64,000 nucleotides of DNA from Selaginella moellendorffii (taxonomy: Eukaryota > Streptophyta > Lycopodiopsida > Selaginellales > Selaginellaceae). Positions within the stretch are counted from its first letter, which is position 1. Each line of letters begins with the position of its first letter. Under the pieces are notes generated by a model. It saw only the letters and a list, made by a program, of their open reading frames with translations. It did not search any database and was not told where the DNA came from. The stretch is from NCBI RefSeq assembly GCF_000143415.4, contig NW_003314349.1, forward strand, positions 158,048-222,047. Direction: 5' to 3'. Made by a program: the position numbers and the translations under genes. This document shows, piece after piece, positions 11,132 through 23,336 of the stretch.

Positions 11132-12806
11132 TTATTGTTTCATGAAGAGCGAGATGATGTTCTTCTTCACTGTCAACTCGTCGGCCTTGGAGGGATTCAC
11201 GGCCTGGAAACAAATTGTGTGAGCGTTACAAGGCTTTTTGTGAAGAACAGCAAAGGAAAAAGAAGCTTACCCCTGACAATAGCCTGCTTAAGCGCTCGTG
11301 TTCCTTGGCTAGATACTCCTCGCCCTTGGAAGCGATGCTCTTGAGGACTTTCGTGTAGATTGCGCCATATCTTCACGAAACGAAACAGCGTGAGAACCTC
11401 TAGCTCGTAATTTTGATCCAAGGATTTTACCCAGCGTCCGAGCCCTCTAGCTTGGCGATGGCTTCATGCAACTTTGTGGAGAGAGATTCCCGCTCGTCAG
11501 CTTTGGCAGCTACGAACTCCTGGACAATGTCTTCTAGACTAGAGACAGTTCCGGCCTACAGGAGAAGCGTACACGTTAGAAAATCTTTGCATTCAGCTGG
11601 ACAAGAACTTACCTTGTCAGTGAGAGCACCTTTGGAATCACGGTAAGTGCCACACTTCTCATTCAAAAACTCCACGAACTCGTCAACCGAGCGCGCATCA
11701 CAATCCTCCCCAGCCTTGTTGGCTTTGGGAAAGAACTTCAGCGTTGGGTAGCCACTTACGTCATATCTGCAAGAACCAATGTGAAAGTGAGTTCACAATG
11801 AAGCATCAAACACTTACTTGGTTGCTAGATCCTTGTGAGCATCCGCGTCAAGCTTTGCCACGATCACATTCTTCTCGGCCTTATATGCGGTTGCGACAGA
11901 CTCATAAGCCTAGAGAAGAAACACGTCAATGCAACATTTATAAGACGCATAAAAGCCAATTGAGTCATACCGGAGCCAAGGATTTGCAGTGTCCACACCT
12001 GAAAAGAGACAAGTTTTTTTCGTTTTAGCTTCGTTGCGAGGAATACCAAACAACTTACCAAGGAGCGTAAAATTCCACCAAAACATCCTTCGTGGGGTCG
12101 AGCACAATCTCATCGAAATTGGCCGGGGTCAAGACGACAACCTCCGATGCCGCCACACTCAATTTCGCATTCGCACCTACAAGTGATTCGAATAAACTCA
12201 AGGAAGGAATTCTCAAAAACGCAAAAGCATACCTCCTTCTGTGTTGACGAATGCAACAAGATCCTCGGCAGTTCGTCCACCAGAGTAACTACACGAACAA
12301 GCAAAAAGTTGGCCCATTTATTCATAACGAGAAGAAAAAAAACTAAAATTACTCTTTGGGTGTGAGAGATCCTTTCGGAAACCACTTGAGAGTGGGATAC
12401 CCGCTTACGTCAAACTTGGAGCACAAGCTCTTGTGCGCATCGCAATCTATCTGGTTTTCATTCAACCACAAAGTTCCAATTAATCGATAATCACATATGT
12501 GAGAAAAAAACTCGCCTTTGCGATCGATAAGTGCTTGACTTTCCTAAACGCCGATCCGACCTTCTCATACTCGGGCGCTAGCTTCTTACAATGCCCACAC
12601 CTGGAAAAATGCGATCGATTCAAACGAGATCCGCCTAGATCCAACGCTTACCAGGGAGCATAAAACTCGACAAGCGCCGCCCTCTCATGCCCGACCTCGT
12701 GATCGAAATTGTCGGGCGTGAGGACGAGCACATCCGATTCCTCGCCCCGCGCAGCTCCAGCGATCACGCACAGAGCCACAAACAAGACGGCCAGCATCCT
12801 CGCCAT
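11132..12806 (-). CDS. PDIL2: Protein disulfide isomerase-like protein, two thioredoxin domains plus ERp29-type C-terminus
   Basis: Eleven exons: complement(11132..11203, 11271..11370, 11431..11555, 11613..11766, 11818..11909, 11971..11998, 12059..12176, 12233..12288, 12353..12450, 12516..12600, 12652..12806), 1,083 nt, 360 residues, matching plant PDIL2-type proteins. It catalyses disulfide formation and exchange in the endoplasmic reticulum. The first ~22 residues form a signal peptide ([21 protein letters not shown]). Two thioredoxin domains carry WCGHC active sites at W52-C56 and W171-C175. The C-terminal ~100 residues ([14 protein letters not shown] onward) match the helical ERp29-C domain. 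The protein ends FMKQ, without a KDEL-type signal, as is usual for this subgroup. The intron after exon 2 starts with GC instead of GT (AAAG|GCGAGT); no GT donor keeps the frame there. Confidence 0.95.
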
Positions 12807-13079
12807 CGAGCTTCCACCTAACCCTAAACCACAGTGGCTCAAACACCACGAGGCAAATCCAACCGTCCGTTTTCAAGATCTAAAGGCCCCTATACGTGCA
12901 CCTGGCAAACCATCATTGGGTATGACCACGTCACAAGTTAATATAAAAATTGTTTAGTTTCGGGCAGGGACTAGAACTTGGCACCTCTTTGTGAGAAATA
13001 ACGCCCGGCATTCCTAGAGAAGTTACAAGGAAAGTTGTCCAGTATGATCTAGAAACTTGCGAGTTGTGGAGCTTCTCCT

Positions 13080-16000
13080 CTAGCGGCGATGTTTCGAGTG
13101 TAAGTTGTCCAGTGGCGATAGAGGGCGCCTTTGTTGATGATCTTGATGATGATCTCTGGAGGTTTTTGGACGAGGCGTACCCTCGTCCCTCGAGAGCTTC
13201 TGTGGACAATCCTTGATGAGAAAACGAAAACACGCAACTCGCTACGTACCTCTTGATCTGATTCTTTGGTTTTCGTCAGCTTGGTGATGCCCGAGTGGAG
13301 CTCGGAAGGCTTACGTTTCGAGCAGGAGGCATCTTTAACTGTTTCTGGTATAGGAGGCTGGAGACAGGAAGTGTGTCATGTAGTTAGAACGAGACAACGA
13401 GAAAAATGTACCTGGAGTTCTGCGAGTTGATTGGTGACACTCTCAAGCTCCACTTTGAGCTCCACGACTTCGAGTTTTGCGGCTGTAAGGTTGCTCTCCA
13501 GTTTGTCTTGGGCCCGTCTGGCTTTGTCTCTAAAGTCGATCAAGTCCCAGCGTGCATCTTCCAACCGCACCTCGAAGACATCCGCCCTGGCGGACATTGC
13601 GTCGAAAGCCACTTGAAGTTTGGTTTTCGAAGTAAGAAGAGTTCGCATTTCCTGCAGTTAAACCATGTCTGTTAATAAGCCAAATTAGAAAGGCATACCC
13701 TTTCACCGCTCTCGACGGTTGCCTCGAGCTTCTCTAGCCGAAGATTATGTTGCAAAGTTCTGGTTCGAAAAAAAAAAAAAAAAACACGTCACAAACAAAG
13801 CTAAGATCAGAAGTAATTTACCTCTCGCCTTGCAAACGTTCATCCGCTTCTGATGCCTGAAGGTGTTGATATTCTTCTTGCAGCTTCTCAAGCTTCTGGT
13901 GTTTACAATTGAGTTCCTCCGTCAGCTTCTCGATCTGGTGGTGTTTGCAGGTGAGCGTCTCCGTCAGCTTCTGGCGTTCACAAGTGAGCTCCTCCGTCAG
14001 CTTCTCGATCTTCCGGTGCTCATAAGTGAGGTCGTCCGTTAGCTTCCCGATCTTCTGATGTTCAAAATTGAGTTCCTTCGTCAGGTTCTCGACTTTCTTG
14101 TGCTCACGACTCAGCTCCTCCGCGAACTTCTGGTGTTCACAATCTAGCTCCTTCGACAGCTGCTCGACTTTTTGGTGCTCACAACTGAGCTCCTCCTTCA
14201 GGCTCTCAAACTTCTGATGTTCACAATCAAGCTCCTTCGAGAGGTTCTCGACTCTCTGGTGCTCAATACTGAGCTCATCGATCACCTTTTCGAGCTTGTG
14301 ATGTTTACTATTGAGCTCGTCCGTCAGCTTCACTATCTGTAAAACAAAAACAATAACCAGAACTTCTGGATGGGGCAGTTACCTTTTCAGCGTGCAACGC
14401 ACAAGTGTCGTTTGACGATTTCAATAATTCTTTTAGTCCCTTCACCGTTTCTTCAGTTTTTTGCTTCACAGTTTCCAACTCCTAACAACAAAATATAAAT
14501 GTAAACATGAAAAATGTAAACAAGAACGCTTACCACAATTTGTTGTTGATAAGATTCAGCTTTCAGTTCAAACTCTTGCACCATATGACCGTCTTCAAGT
14601 CTAAAAAGAAAGTTTGTTGTAGTTAAAGACAGTAAAAAGTGCTGCTTACCCGCTTCGAATCTCTTTCTCGATATCTTTTTCCACTTCCGTAACCTTCTGT
14701 AAGATCGGATCAAGTTCAGCTCTAAGCTTGTCCACCTGCATCAAACATATAACTGATGAAAGACGCATACAAATATGAGTACCGTTTGGTTCAAAGCAAT
14801 CTGAAGTCGATTTTCTTTTTCTTCAAGTGTTTCTTCCAGCTTTTTGAGCTCCAAATGCAGGCTGTTCTCTACTGCCTCCATCCGTATGCTCTTGTCAATC
14901 TAATAAAAGTAAAACATCAGCACACCCAGCAGAAAATTGACTAACCTCAGAAGACAAAGCTTGTATCTTATTGCTCAAAGCAGAACATTCGCCTTCTTTC
15001 TCCTCAATCGCATGTCTTCTTGCAGCAGATACAGCCTTTTCTTCTTCTAGTTTATAATAAACGTCTGTAAGTTCCTGCAAAACTGAACACTTCATATTCA
15101 ATCAAAATGATTGCAACCTTACCACTACCAAATCCTGTTTAGCCTCTTCTTGCATCTGCAAGGAAGCATTACGTTCTTGAAGTTGACGATTCTGCAACAG
15201 TGTAAAGGTTTACGTCAAGTGAATCTAAAGGTATACCAAACATACCAAGTCCTCATAGGCTTGTTGAAGCTCATCCACCTGTAATCTACTTGCTCCGCAT
15301 TGTTCTGTTGCAGCTCTAAGTTCGATAGCAGTGTTATTTGCTGAACTGACTGCTTTTTCACGCTCCTCTTTCAAAAGTGTGATTTCTTCCGCCGCAGCTT
15401 CGACTTGCTTTTCTAACTGCACTATAGTGCTTCTAGCTTCCAGCAGCGAAGTTTCCACCTCATGATAAGCACCCTGCCAGGGCAATTATTAATTTAGAAG
15501 TTCTGCATGGAATGAAGCCTCTTACCTGCAACACTTGCAACTCAAAACTCGTCTTTTCCAAATCTACAGCTTTTTGATGTAGTGCATCCTCGACACAACT
15601 TAACTGATGCTTTGCTTTGTTGAAGCATGCCATAGAGTCACGTCTTTTATCCGCAAGAGATTCCTTTCTGTCTATATCCCGTTGAAGCAACGTACTCTGA
15701 CTTCGAAGAGTTTTTAATTCTCTATCAAAGTTTGCTTTTTCAGCCTACAAAGCAGATAAGCGATGCTTACAGAGAAAAAGATATTTCAAACACTTACCTC
15801 TAGTTTGCTTTTATCCTGTAAAGTTGTTCTCAGCTTAGCCTCGGTTTCTTTCAGTTTCGTCTTGGACTTTTCAAGCTCCTTTCGCAAACTGTCTTTCTCT
15901 TTCTCAGATGGAAGAGCCTTTACACCCGAAAGATCCTTCTGCAGAGCTAGAATTTCGAGTTTCAGTTTAGAGCATTCATCCTCATGGTCAACCTGCAGTA

Positions 16001-19000
16001 AATATCAGATTCGTGCCAGTATGCAAGAGAACAAGCTGACCTCGGGTTTTTTCGTTGCATCCAGCGCTGCAGCTTCGAGCTCAATTATTCGAGCCTCTGC
16101 CAGAGTTATTTGCTGTTGTAATGCATCCTGACACAAAATCATCAATAATAGGTGGATAAAAAAATTAACAGGAGATACCTTCTGGATAGTCAAGTTATGT
16201 TTAAGCTCTGCAAAAGTATGGCTGTTAAAGAGACGAAGTTCCTCAAAGCACATCACAGGCTCTTTGACCCCAGCCATAAGCTCTTGAATCCAGCCAGTTG
16301 CATGAGACATTGAGCCTTCTATTTCAGCCTTCAAATCCTCAAATGCTGTAGCCAATTGTACATATGATCTTCCCGCCTCATCTTTTTCTCGCTGCGACAA
16401 GGTATCAGCAAAAAATTAAGAAATGTTTTTTGTATTGGTACCTCTAACTGCATGTTGCGGGTGGTGATATGTTCAATTTGTTGATTGGATTCTTTTAGTT
16501 CTTCATGCAGCTGGAATAATCAATAAGTATTAGCTAGAAGGAAAAGAAAAAACAGTACCCCCTCAAGAAGCTGTTTGGCGCTATTTGCCTGAATTTTCTG
16601 GTGCTCAATTCTGCTATCAAGCTCCCGTTGCATATAAAACTTCTCCATTTCTAGAGTTTCCACCTGCAAAGAAAAAACAGAACTAAAAAACAAACCACAA
16701 GGCACATGAAAAAGGTAAACCTGGCTTTGTAAAGCTGCGATAACTTCAGCATGGATATCAAGCTGATTTCCATCTAGGCTTTTACACCTCCGATCTCCAT
16801 CAGTGTGCTTCGCCTCAGATTTGCAGGCTGTGGCCTTCAACTGTTCATTCTCGTGTCGCAGCTTATCAATCTGGAACGTCACTATAAGACAACAGCTCTC
16901 AAATGGTGGATCACATACTTCGGAATTCGCAACTTCGTAATCACAGTGTAAAGCCTGATATCGAGCTTGTAAATCCAGTAGTTCCTCCTGCCACAATTGT
17001 TAGATCATTGTCTGTCGAAAAAACTAGTTCAGACCTCGTTGGCATGCAAGCGAGCAGATAGTTTGTGTCGTCGATCGCCAACAAAATTCGATGCACGTGG
17101 TGGGACAAACGTTTCCTTGTCCCCGCCAGTGACCTCCTTCGAATCGTTCATAGGAACGTCTTCTTCTTCTTTCAAGACCTCGAATGGCGGTGGGAGTTGC
17201 CGTTCGCGGTTCGAAACAACATTTGCTTTAAGACTTTGAACCTGTTTACGACGACAGATTAGCTATCAATATTAGCAAACAACATGCCGAATCATACCTC
17301 TACTGCCGATTTTGATGATGTCAACCGCGGACACCAGGTTTCTCGACGGTTTGTCTACACAACTTGCAACTGTTGAGAGAAGCCAACATTTTCAAATTTA
17401 CAAACCTTCTTCATGCTTTTGTCGGTGTGCCGATCATCAACTGCCGAATTGAGTACCATGGTGCTTAAGTTCTCTATCTGTTCTTTCATGCGGCGTTCAC
17501 GTTCAGCCTTATTTTGTAGCTCAAGTGCCATCCTTTCTCTCTCCAGCTCAATCTGGAGAGTGCCTGATTAACCAGAAGCAAAGGTAGCTGGTCTACAATA
17601 CCTTCAGCATATCATTGCGCAAACTAAGTACTTCTTCTTCTAAGTGTTCAGAGTGGTTGTCCTGCACAAGATAATAATCAGACGTCATAGTACAAGTGCT
17701 TCCGCTAAAAACCTGTAGCTTCTTTCTTAATTCCTCAATTTCTCTTTTCTGTCGTTTCAGCAGTGCGGCATCTGTAACAATCTGAGAAGAACAGAAGTAT
17801 TGCCTCTCAGAGTTCCAAATACCAATGCATTTTTACCTCGTTCACTTGAGCACAATTAGTTACTCTTATAGCTCGACTGGCAAATTGCAGTGTACCCTTG
17901 GTCTCGTCAACGTGCACCTACAAATAAAAAGAGCATTCGGTAAGAAGGAAAAAAAGAGAACAACCTATACCATTGCCGGTGTAACGTTACAGATAATAAC
18001 AGTTCGAGCATTTCCACCTAAAGCAGGCTGAAGGATCCGCGTTAATTTGCTATCCCGGTAAGGGACGTGACCCCTTAGTAAACGAGTTAGTCGCCCCCAA
18101 GGCTATATATCAAAAGGCTCATACCCCTGACTTTCAATTCCTTCACTTAGTTTGTTGATTACAGTTCCGAGAGTCATCAAGCTTTTGTTGATATGAGAAC
18201 CTTCTTTTAGGCGAGCTCCTTCAGCTCCGGTTTTAGCAACGCGTTCCGAGCCAGCCAAATCTACAAGATTCTGGCCAAAAGAGCTGCGCGGTCAGCAAGA
18301 AAAGAAACACTGTAATCAGAAAACTCACCAAAACAGAAACACGGACAGCGTCACAAGTTTGCAAGGCATCGTCCTGACTTCTGTCTCTACTTTCAATCAC
18401 CTTGAAGAAGAAATGACATACAAAACTCAAATAGTCAAGAAGCACAATGTGTACCATTCTGAATATCGTATGAGACCTGCTACTGTACACATTCATATTT
18501 GTCTCGCCAACGTGCCGATGCGCTGCCAAAGCGAAAACACAGTAAGCCAAGGAATGGAGTAGAAAAATATATACCTTCTCCAAAGTCCAGCAACTGTAAC
18601 ACTTGTTCCGGACAAGAAACTATCTCCTCCCTCAACCCAGCAACAAATATTCCACGCTACAGCATGGAGCTTGTTAAACAGTAGTTTCGACTGGAAAATT
18701 CTTACCTCAATGTTTTCATGAACTTGGAGTTTCCTGTTCTCCGGAGCCAACAGATCATTAATTTCTTCATTGTAGATTTCCATGTATGATACCCGCAACA
18801 AAAACTCTCTATCTTCCGCCTGCACATTGGAAAGAAAGCACAGTCATCTAGGAAGCATCTGGAGCTACTCTACCTTTTGAATGTTGGCAAAAACATCTAG
18901 AACTGACAAAGGAACTATACCAGGCTCGCCAGGAGAACCTCTCATGGTGTAAGTTTTCCCGCTGCTCGTCTGCCCATAGGCGAAAACAGTTCCTGGAAAC

Positions 19001-19341
19001 AATTCTCCAACTTCCAACCAAAAGAAGCAAGAACCTCAACTCACCATTGATGCCCTTCACGGCAGAGCTGATAATCGCTTTGGTATGAGCATCGTACAGC
19101 TCCACTGTTTTCTCTTCCGTCCCAAAAACGCTGTCTATCATCCAGAGCATTACTCGCAACAGCTCAAAGAGAAAGAATTGGCTATGAGCGTACCGAAGAT
19201 GTAAGTGTGGCCGGGCAGCACCGTCCCAGTGGCAGCATTGCACAAAGAAATGGCGTTGGATGAGATCTTCCAAGGGCTTCCTTTGGCGGATTCCTGCTTG
19301 CTGAGCGGCCGGACACGAATGGAGACTACAATCTTCTCCAT
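13080..19341 (-). CDS. Kinesin-7 (CENP-E-like) with very long coiled-coil tail
   Basis: Large multi-exon gene of about 30 short exons with 50-90 nt introns; the protein is roughly 1,300-1,450 residues (not summed exactly). The N-terminal motor starts [17 protein letters not shown]. It has the P-loop GQTSSGKT (about 18960), switch [12 protein letters not shown] (about 18500), switch [17 protein letters not shown] (about 18250), and the neck stretch [16 protein letters not shown] then [20 protein letters not shown], typical of CENP-E-type kinesin-7. The rest is coiled coil, with a 14-residue tandem repeat block at 13846-14333. It moves along microtubules; relatives act at kinetochores or in cytokinesis. 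The chosen end (stop at 13080) continues the frame through [10 protein letters not shown] and [11 protein letters not shown]; the last exon is less certain than the motor. The start lies only 131 bp from the AMSH stop. Confidence 0.9.
13846..14333 (-). repeat. Coiled-coil 14-residue (42-bp) tandem repeats in the kinesin tail
   Basis: One exon encodes about eleven consecutive copies of a unit like '[14 protein letters not shown]'. The unit length of 14 residues is exactly two heptads. Two copies are shortened (near KFAEEL and TETLTC). The repeats are visible at DNA level as recurring 'ttctggtgttcacaa' blocks. Confidence 0.9.
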
Positions 19342-19472
19342 CGCGGCACTGGCGCCCTGATCTAGCCTCTCAGCGAGCTCACCCCGGCCCCAAAACCCTG
19401 AGGCGCGCGTCCCTCGCTGCTCCTCGGAGCATATCCCTTAGGGCAAATTTGAAATTTGGCGGGAAAAAGGTT

Positions 19473-21481
19473 TTATCTCAGATCAACAACATCGAATTTC
19501 ACTTTGGGGTCTAGATATACATGGCTGGTTCTATGGTACAGTGGCGTTCCATCGCTTGTTGGATCGTGCCCATGGAAGCCACGCTTGGAGCATTGCTGGA
19601 TTACGTTCATTCCACCAGGGTCGGAGAGCCGAAAAATTCCAAAGTTTCTGGAAGAACAAAAGAATTCTCTCAGCTAGAGTTGAGCCAAACCATGGAGAAA
19701 TCTACTCACTTGGATGCGTCTTGCGGTGCCATCACGATCGCTATCGCTTCTGGCAACATCACCTGTGATGGAAAAGCTTGTTTCTTTTCGCAACGAAATA
19801 AAGAACACAGTGTACCTGGTAAGAGTAGTGTGTATGAACGTCGACGGATGACATGAAACAGGATTGCGTGGGATGTGTCTGCGGAAAAAGTGAGTTTGAG
19901 CTTCACAGAAAATGGAACGTCTAGTGCTTACGTGAATCCATCCCAGTTGAAATAGGCCACGCTTGTCTTGAGCGAAGAAAATCTCTTCCTCGTCTATCGT
20001 CTCGCACTGCAAGTATAGCGAAATAAGTTTCGTTACGTGATATTGATCGCTTACGGTATTGGCAGTCGCTTGTTGCTTCGGAATGATCAGTGCAGTCACA
20101 AAGAAATTCCCGCCTTCCTACAATAGCAAAACACTACTATGAAAAATGCGATGCAAGCGCAAGTAGTTCGTACCAGGGAGCCGGCTAAAACCCCACAAGT
20201 CTCAATGTTTTTTGACGTGTTGGACTTCGCCATCCTCATAAACTCGTCCATCAGTGAAGATGACTGCAACGACACTCGTAAGCGTCAAAGGAAAAATGAA
20301 CTTGTAATCGTTACCATATGCAAGTGCTTGGGTTCCTTTGACGGTAATGCATCGATTTCCAACGACAAATCGGGCTCGGTACTAACAGGCGAGCAGCTCT
20401 CTTGCGGCATTTCAACTGGAACGGAGACAGGGGGAGGGGAGAGCTGATTGACTAGATCAAATTGCGAAGGTGGCTCCACTGGTTGAAGTAGAGTCACGAC
20501 ATCTTCATCCTTTTGGTCCAAAACAGCTTCTGGAGCCTGAGGTTGAGTGGGCGGCGTTACACTGTTGAAAAACAATACTTCAGCATCTTCTCTTCTTTTT
20601 CTCTCTCGGTAAATGACCAATACCTGTTGGTTTCCGGAGGAGCGGGGTCGAAAAGGCATGGATATTGGATCTAAATTTCATGTTGTCAATGCCGAAGTAA
20701 GTACAATTTCGCAAACCTTAAAAGGCTCCAAGGGCTTCGAAATGTGAGGCTTCGAGACGAGAAAAGAATGTCTGGCTATGGTCTCAGCACTGGGAGTGGG
20801 AAGCCTCCACGACCTGCATTTAAACAAAGGAAAACGCTAAGTACCGCATAAAGATCAGCAGCAGACATTACTAACAACTTGTTTTCGAACAAGGAAGCCT
20901 TATATACATTTCCGTTATTATCTTGAGAACTTAGAACAGGTTGTTGTTTCTCCTGGAAACCAAAAGAGCTCGAACAAGCATACAGAACAAAAGCAAGGCA
21001 TACCTGACGAAGAATCGCTTGCCTAGTTGCCAGCTGATTTCTCGCACGAACCAGCGACTGTACATCAGGTTTTAGCGTTTCCAGCTCTTGCAAAGCCTCC
21101 ACAAGTTTCTGAGCCACCACTGATCAGATTCATGAGCTCGGAGGAATAGAAGAACTCACTTACTCGTTTCAAATGCAACTTATCCAGAGGGTTGCTTCCC
21201 AGGTACTGTCGATGATCCGGAATGGTTTCCGACACCAAGCTGGCGTACCGCAACAGCAACACATAGAGCTCCAGTGTATTAGCCTCACGCCTATAGACAC
21301 TAGCCTGCCAAGAACAAACCCCAAATCACTGAGCGAGAATTCTCCCAATCCATCCTCCCAATACCTGTTTGAGGATGTTATCGGCTGTGCGGAAGTAGAT
21401 CCTAAGCGACAGGCGATGATCCACGCGCCGCCGGGGAGCGAATGCCTCCACCGAGAACGCATTGCCATCCGCTGGCGCCAT
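19473..21481 (-). CDS. AMSH: AMSH-like JAMM/MPN+ deubiquitinase
   Basis: Thirteen exons: complement(19473..19647, 19710..19762, 19816..19878, 19932..20006, 20055..20117, 20174..20263, 20315..20561, 20624..20670, 20717..20813, 20876..20952, 21004..21108, 21164..21304, 21365..21481), 1,350 nt, 449 residues. It is a zinc metalloprotease that trims ubiquitin chains (K63-selective in relatives) at endosomes with ESCRT. The N-terminal MIT/USP8-dimerisation-type region (RLSLRIYFRTADNILKQ, LYVLLLRYASLVSETIP) is followed by a Pro/Glu-rich linker and the MPN domain. The JAMM motif is H353-x-H355, S363, D366 (GWIHTHPTQSCFMSSVD), with the distal zinc residues of AMSH insert 2 in QQCSKRGFHGHDP. The donor at 20875 was preferred over one at 20844, which would leave a 28-nt intron and a broken frame. 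Confidence 0.93.
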
Positions 21482-21764
21482 TGCGCTCTCCAAAAACCCT
21501 AGAAACCAATCCCCTGTTGAAGAGAGAAGAAAAAACAAAGAAAGTTCTTGCGTGTAAACCAACGACTAGGATCGACCAATCTCGGCCGTCCAAATCCTGC
21601 ATAGAGATACAAAAAAAAAGACCAAAACAAAACAAGAAAAAAAAACTTCACACTGTTAGAGAGAGAATAAGAACAACAACGTAGAACAAACGAAGAACAC
21701 TGGATGGACGACTGCGTTTACAAATAGAAGACGATGTGAAGATAGCTGGAAAAAATTCCGCGCG

Positions 21765-23336
21765 TTAGCCACCATAATCTTTAGCCGAGAACTTATCTTC
21801 CGGGTAGTACGTTGCCTGGACGGTCCTCTTGTCAAAGCTCCGGCCTTGCAATCCATGCCGCGCCTTGAGCGCCGAGACCAAATCCTTGTACTCGAGGAAC
21901 ACCTTCCCGAGCCCCGGAGCTCCATCGCCGCGAGGAATCTCCACGCTCACCAGCGGCCCATACTTCCCACACTCCTCCTTCATATCCTCGATGATCTCCG
22001 CGTACTCCTTCTCGTCTCGCAGCATCTCCTCGGACACGGCGTTGCAAAGGCACACCACCCGAGTCCCCAGCTCCGAGCTCTGCGGGAGAAGAACGAGCGC
22101 CGGGTTCCCGGACGAGTTCGTCGCGCGGTGGACGCGCAGGATCTTCCCCTCGAGTGGCTTCTGGTTGAGCGCTGCGCAAGCCGCGTCGGTGGAGGCCGGG
22201 TTCTCGTAAACCGCGAAGCCATAGCCTTTGGACTTTCGAGTGTACGAGTCCTTGACGATGTCGAGCGCGCGGAGAGCTCCGAATGGTTCTAGCAGCTGCC
22301 GGACCTCCGCGTCGCCCCACTCGTAAGGGAGCCCCCCGATGAAGATCCTGTCCGGTCCATCGGCGTGAGCGCGGTAGACCAATCCAACTTTGTCGAGCCG
22401 CAGAGACGGGCTCGGCTGGGACGATCCAAACAGCATGGCGTGCTCGGGGTTGTAGTTACTGGGCCTCCGGATCCGGACTTGCGAGCCCTCGAAGATGATC
22501 CCGTCCAGAGCCATGGCGTTGCTGGCCTCCTCCACCGAGCGCATCTCCACAAACGCGTAGTTCTTGGCGTGGTCGATGAAGACGCTCACCACGGCGTCGC
22601 CACCCTGGCCGTAAGTGTTGCCTTCGATCACTGCCATGGCGTGGTTAAAGAAGGTGGCGATCCGGGCCTCGTCCACCACGGCCGGGAGGCCGCCAACGTA
22701 GACCCGGCGAGCCGGCTTGGTGATCTGCGGCATCTGTGGCATTCGCAGCACCACCGGGAGCTGGGCGATCCCGGCTGGAAGAACTACTGGTTGCGATGGC
22801 TGGACCTGGACCTGGACCTGCGAGGATTGCTGCTGCGATGGCTGGAGCTGCGATGCTTGCTGCGATTGCTGAAGCTGCTGAGGCTGTGCTTGCTGCTGTT
22901 GATGGTTTTGGTTCTGGCTCTCCGATCGAGAGCGCGATCTAGATCGCGGTGGCGATGGCGATGGCGATGATTTCCCACTGCTGCTACTGTCCCTTGTTCT
23001 TCTTCTTCGCCTTCTTTCTCTACTGCCGCTACTACTGCTGCTCGGGGATCTATATCGCCGGGGACGAGGCTGGTAAGAGCTCCTACTGTGGCGTCTACTG
23101 TCGTGGTTCCTATAGCGATTCCTCTCCCTGGACCTGGAGCGCATTCTCCTGTCGTCCCGGGAGCGCGAGCGGGCTCGCCGCCGGGAGCTCCCGCTGTGCC
23201 TGTGATCGTCGCTGCGGCGGCGCTCGTCTGGATCCCGCTGGCTCCTGCGGGTGCTGCTGGACGGAGATTTTACCTCGTTGCGCGCGGAATCGCCGTCCGG
23301 CTTGGATGGATCTGAGGTAGCGGCCCTAGGCGCCAT
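21765..23336 (-). CDS. U2AF65: U2AF large subunit (U2AF65), intronless copy A
   Basis: A single open frame of 523 residues. The protein binds the polypyrimidine tract and recruits U2 snRNP to 3' splice sites in the nucleus. Order: Arg/Ser-rich (RS) domain (about 20-150), a Gln-rich linker (about 145-185), RRM1 (RRVYVGGLP...YAFVEMRSVEEASNAM), RRM2 (DRIFIGGLPY...KSKGYGFAVYENP), and a C-terminal UHM-type RRM3 (RVVCLCNAVSEE...GKVFLEYKD), ending in the family-typical ATYYPEDKF. The first true ATG is 23334-23336; an upstream in-frame TTG was ignored. The absence of introns is odd, because flowering-plant U2AF65 genes have about a dozen. It is head to head with copy B and is the more diverged of the two. 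Confidence 0.93.
   Translation of the reverse strand: MAPRAATSDPSKPDGDSARNEVKSPSSSTRRSQRDPDERRRSDDHRHSGSSRRRARSRSRDDRRMRSRSRERNRYRNHDSRRHSRSSYQPRPRRYRSPSSSSSGSRERRRRRRTRDSSSSGKSSPSPSPPRSRSRSRSESQNQNHQQQQAQPQQLQQSQQASQLQPSQQQSSQVQVQVQPSQPVVLPAGIAQLPVVLRMPQMPQITKPARRVYVGGLPAVVDEARIATFFNHAMAVIEGNTYGQGGDAVVSVFIDHAKNYAFVEMRSVEEASNAMALDGIIFEGSQVRIRRPSNYNPEHAMLFGSSQPSPSLRLDKVGLVYRAHADGPDRIFIGGLPYEWGDAEVRQLLEPFGALRALDIVKDSYTRKSKGYGFAVYENPASTDAACAALNQKPLEGKILRVHRATNSSGNPALVLLPQSSELGTRVVCLCNAVSEEMLRDEKEYAEIIEDMKEECGKYGPLVSVEIPRGDGAPGLGKVFLEYKDLVSALKARHGLQGRSFDKRTVQATYYPEDKFSAKDYGG

Noticed and set aside
12931-13233. Separate small gene on the minus strand at the kinesin 3' end
   Set aside because: It overlaps the final kinesin exon and has no homology I can recognise; the kinesin frame continues through this region to the stop at 13080.
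13846-14333. CRISPR-like array
   Set aside because: The repeats are contiguous, coding and degenerate, with no unique spacers; they are coiled-coil units of a kinesin exon.
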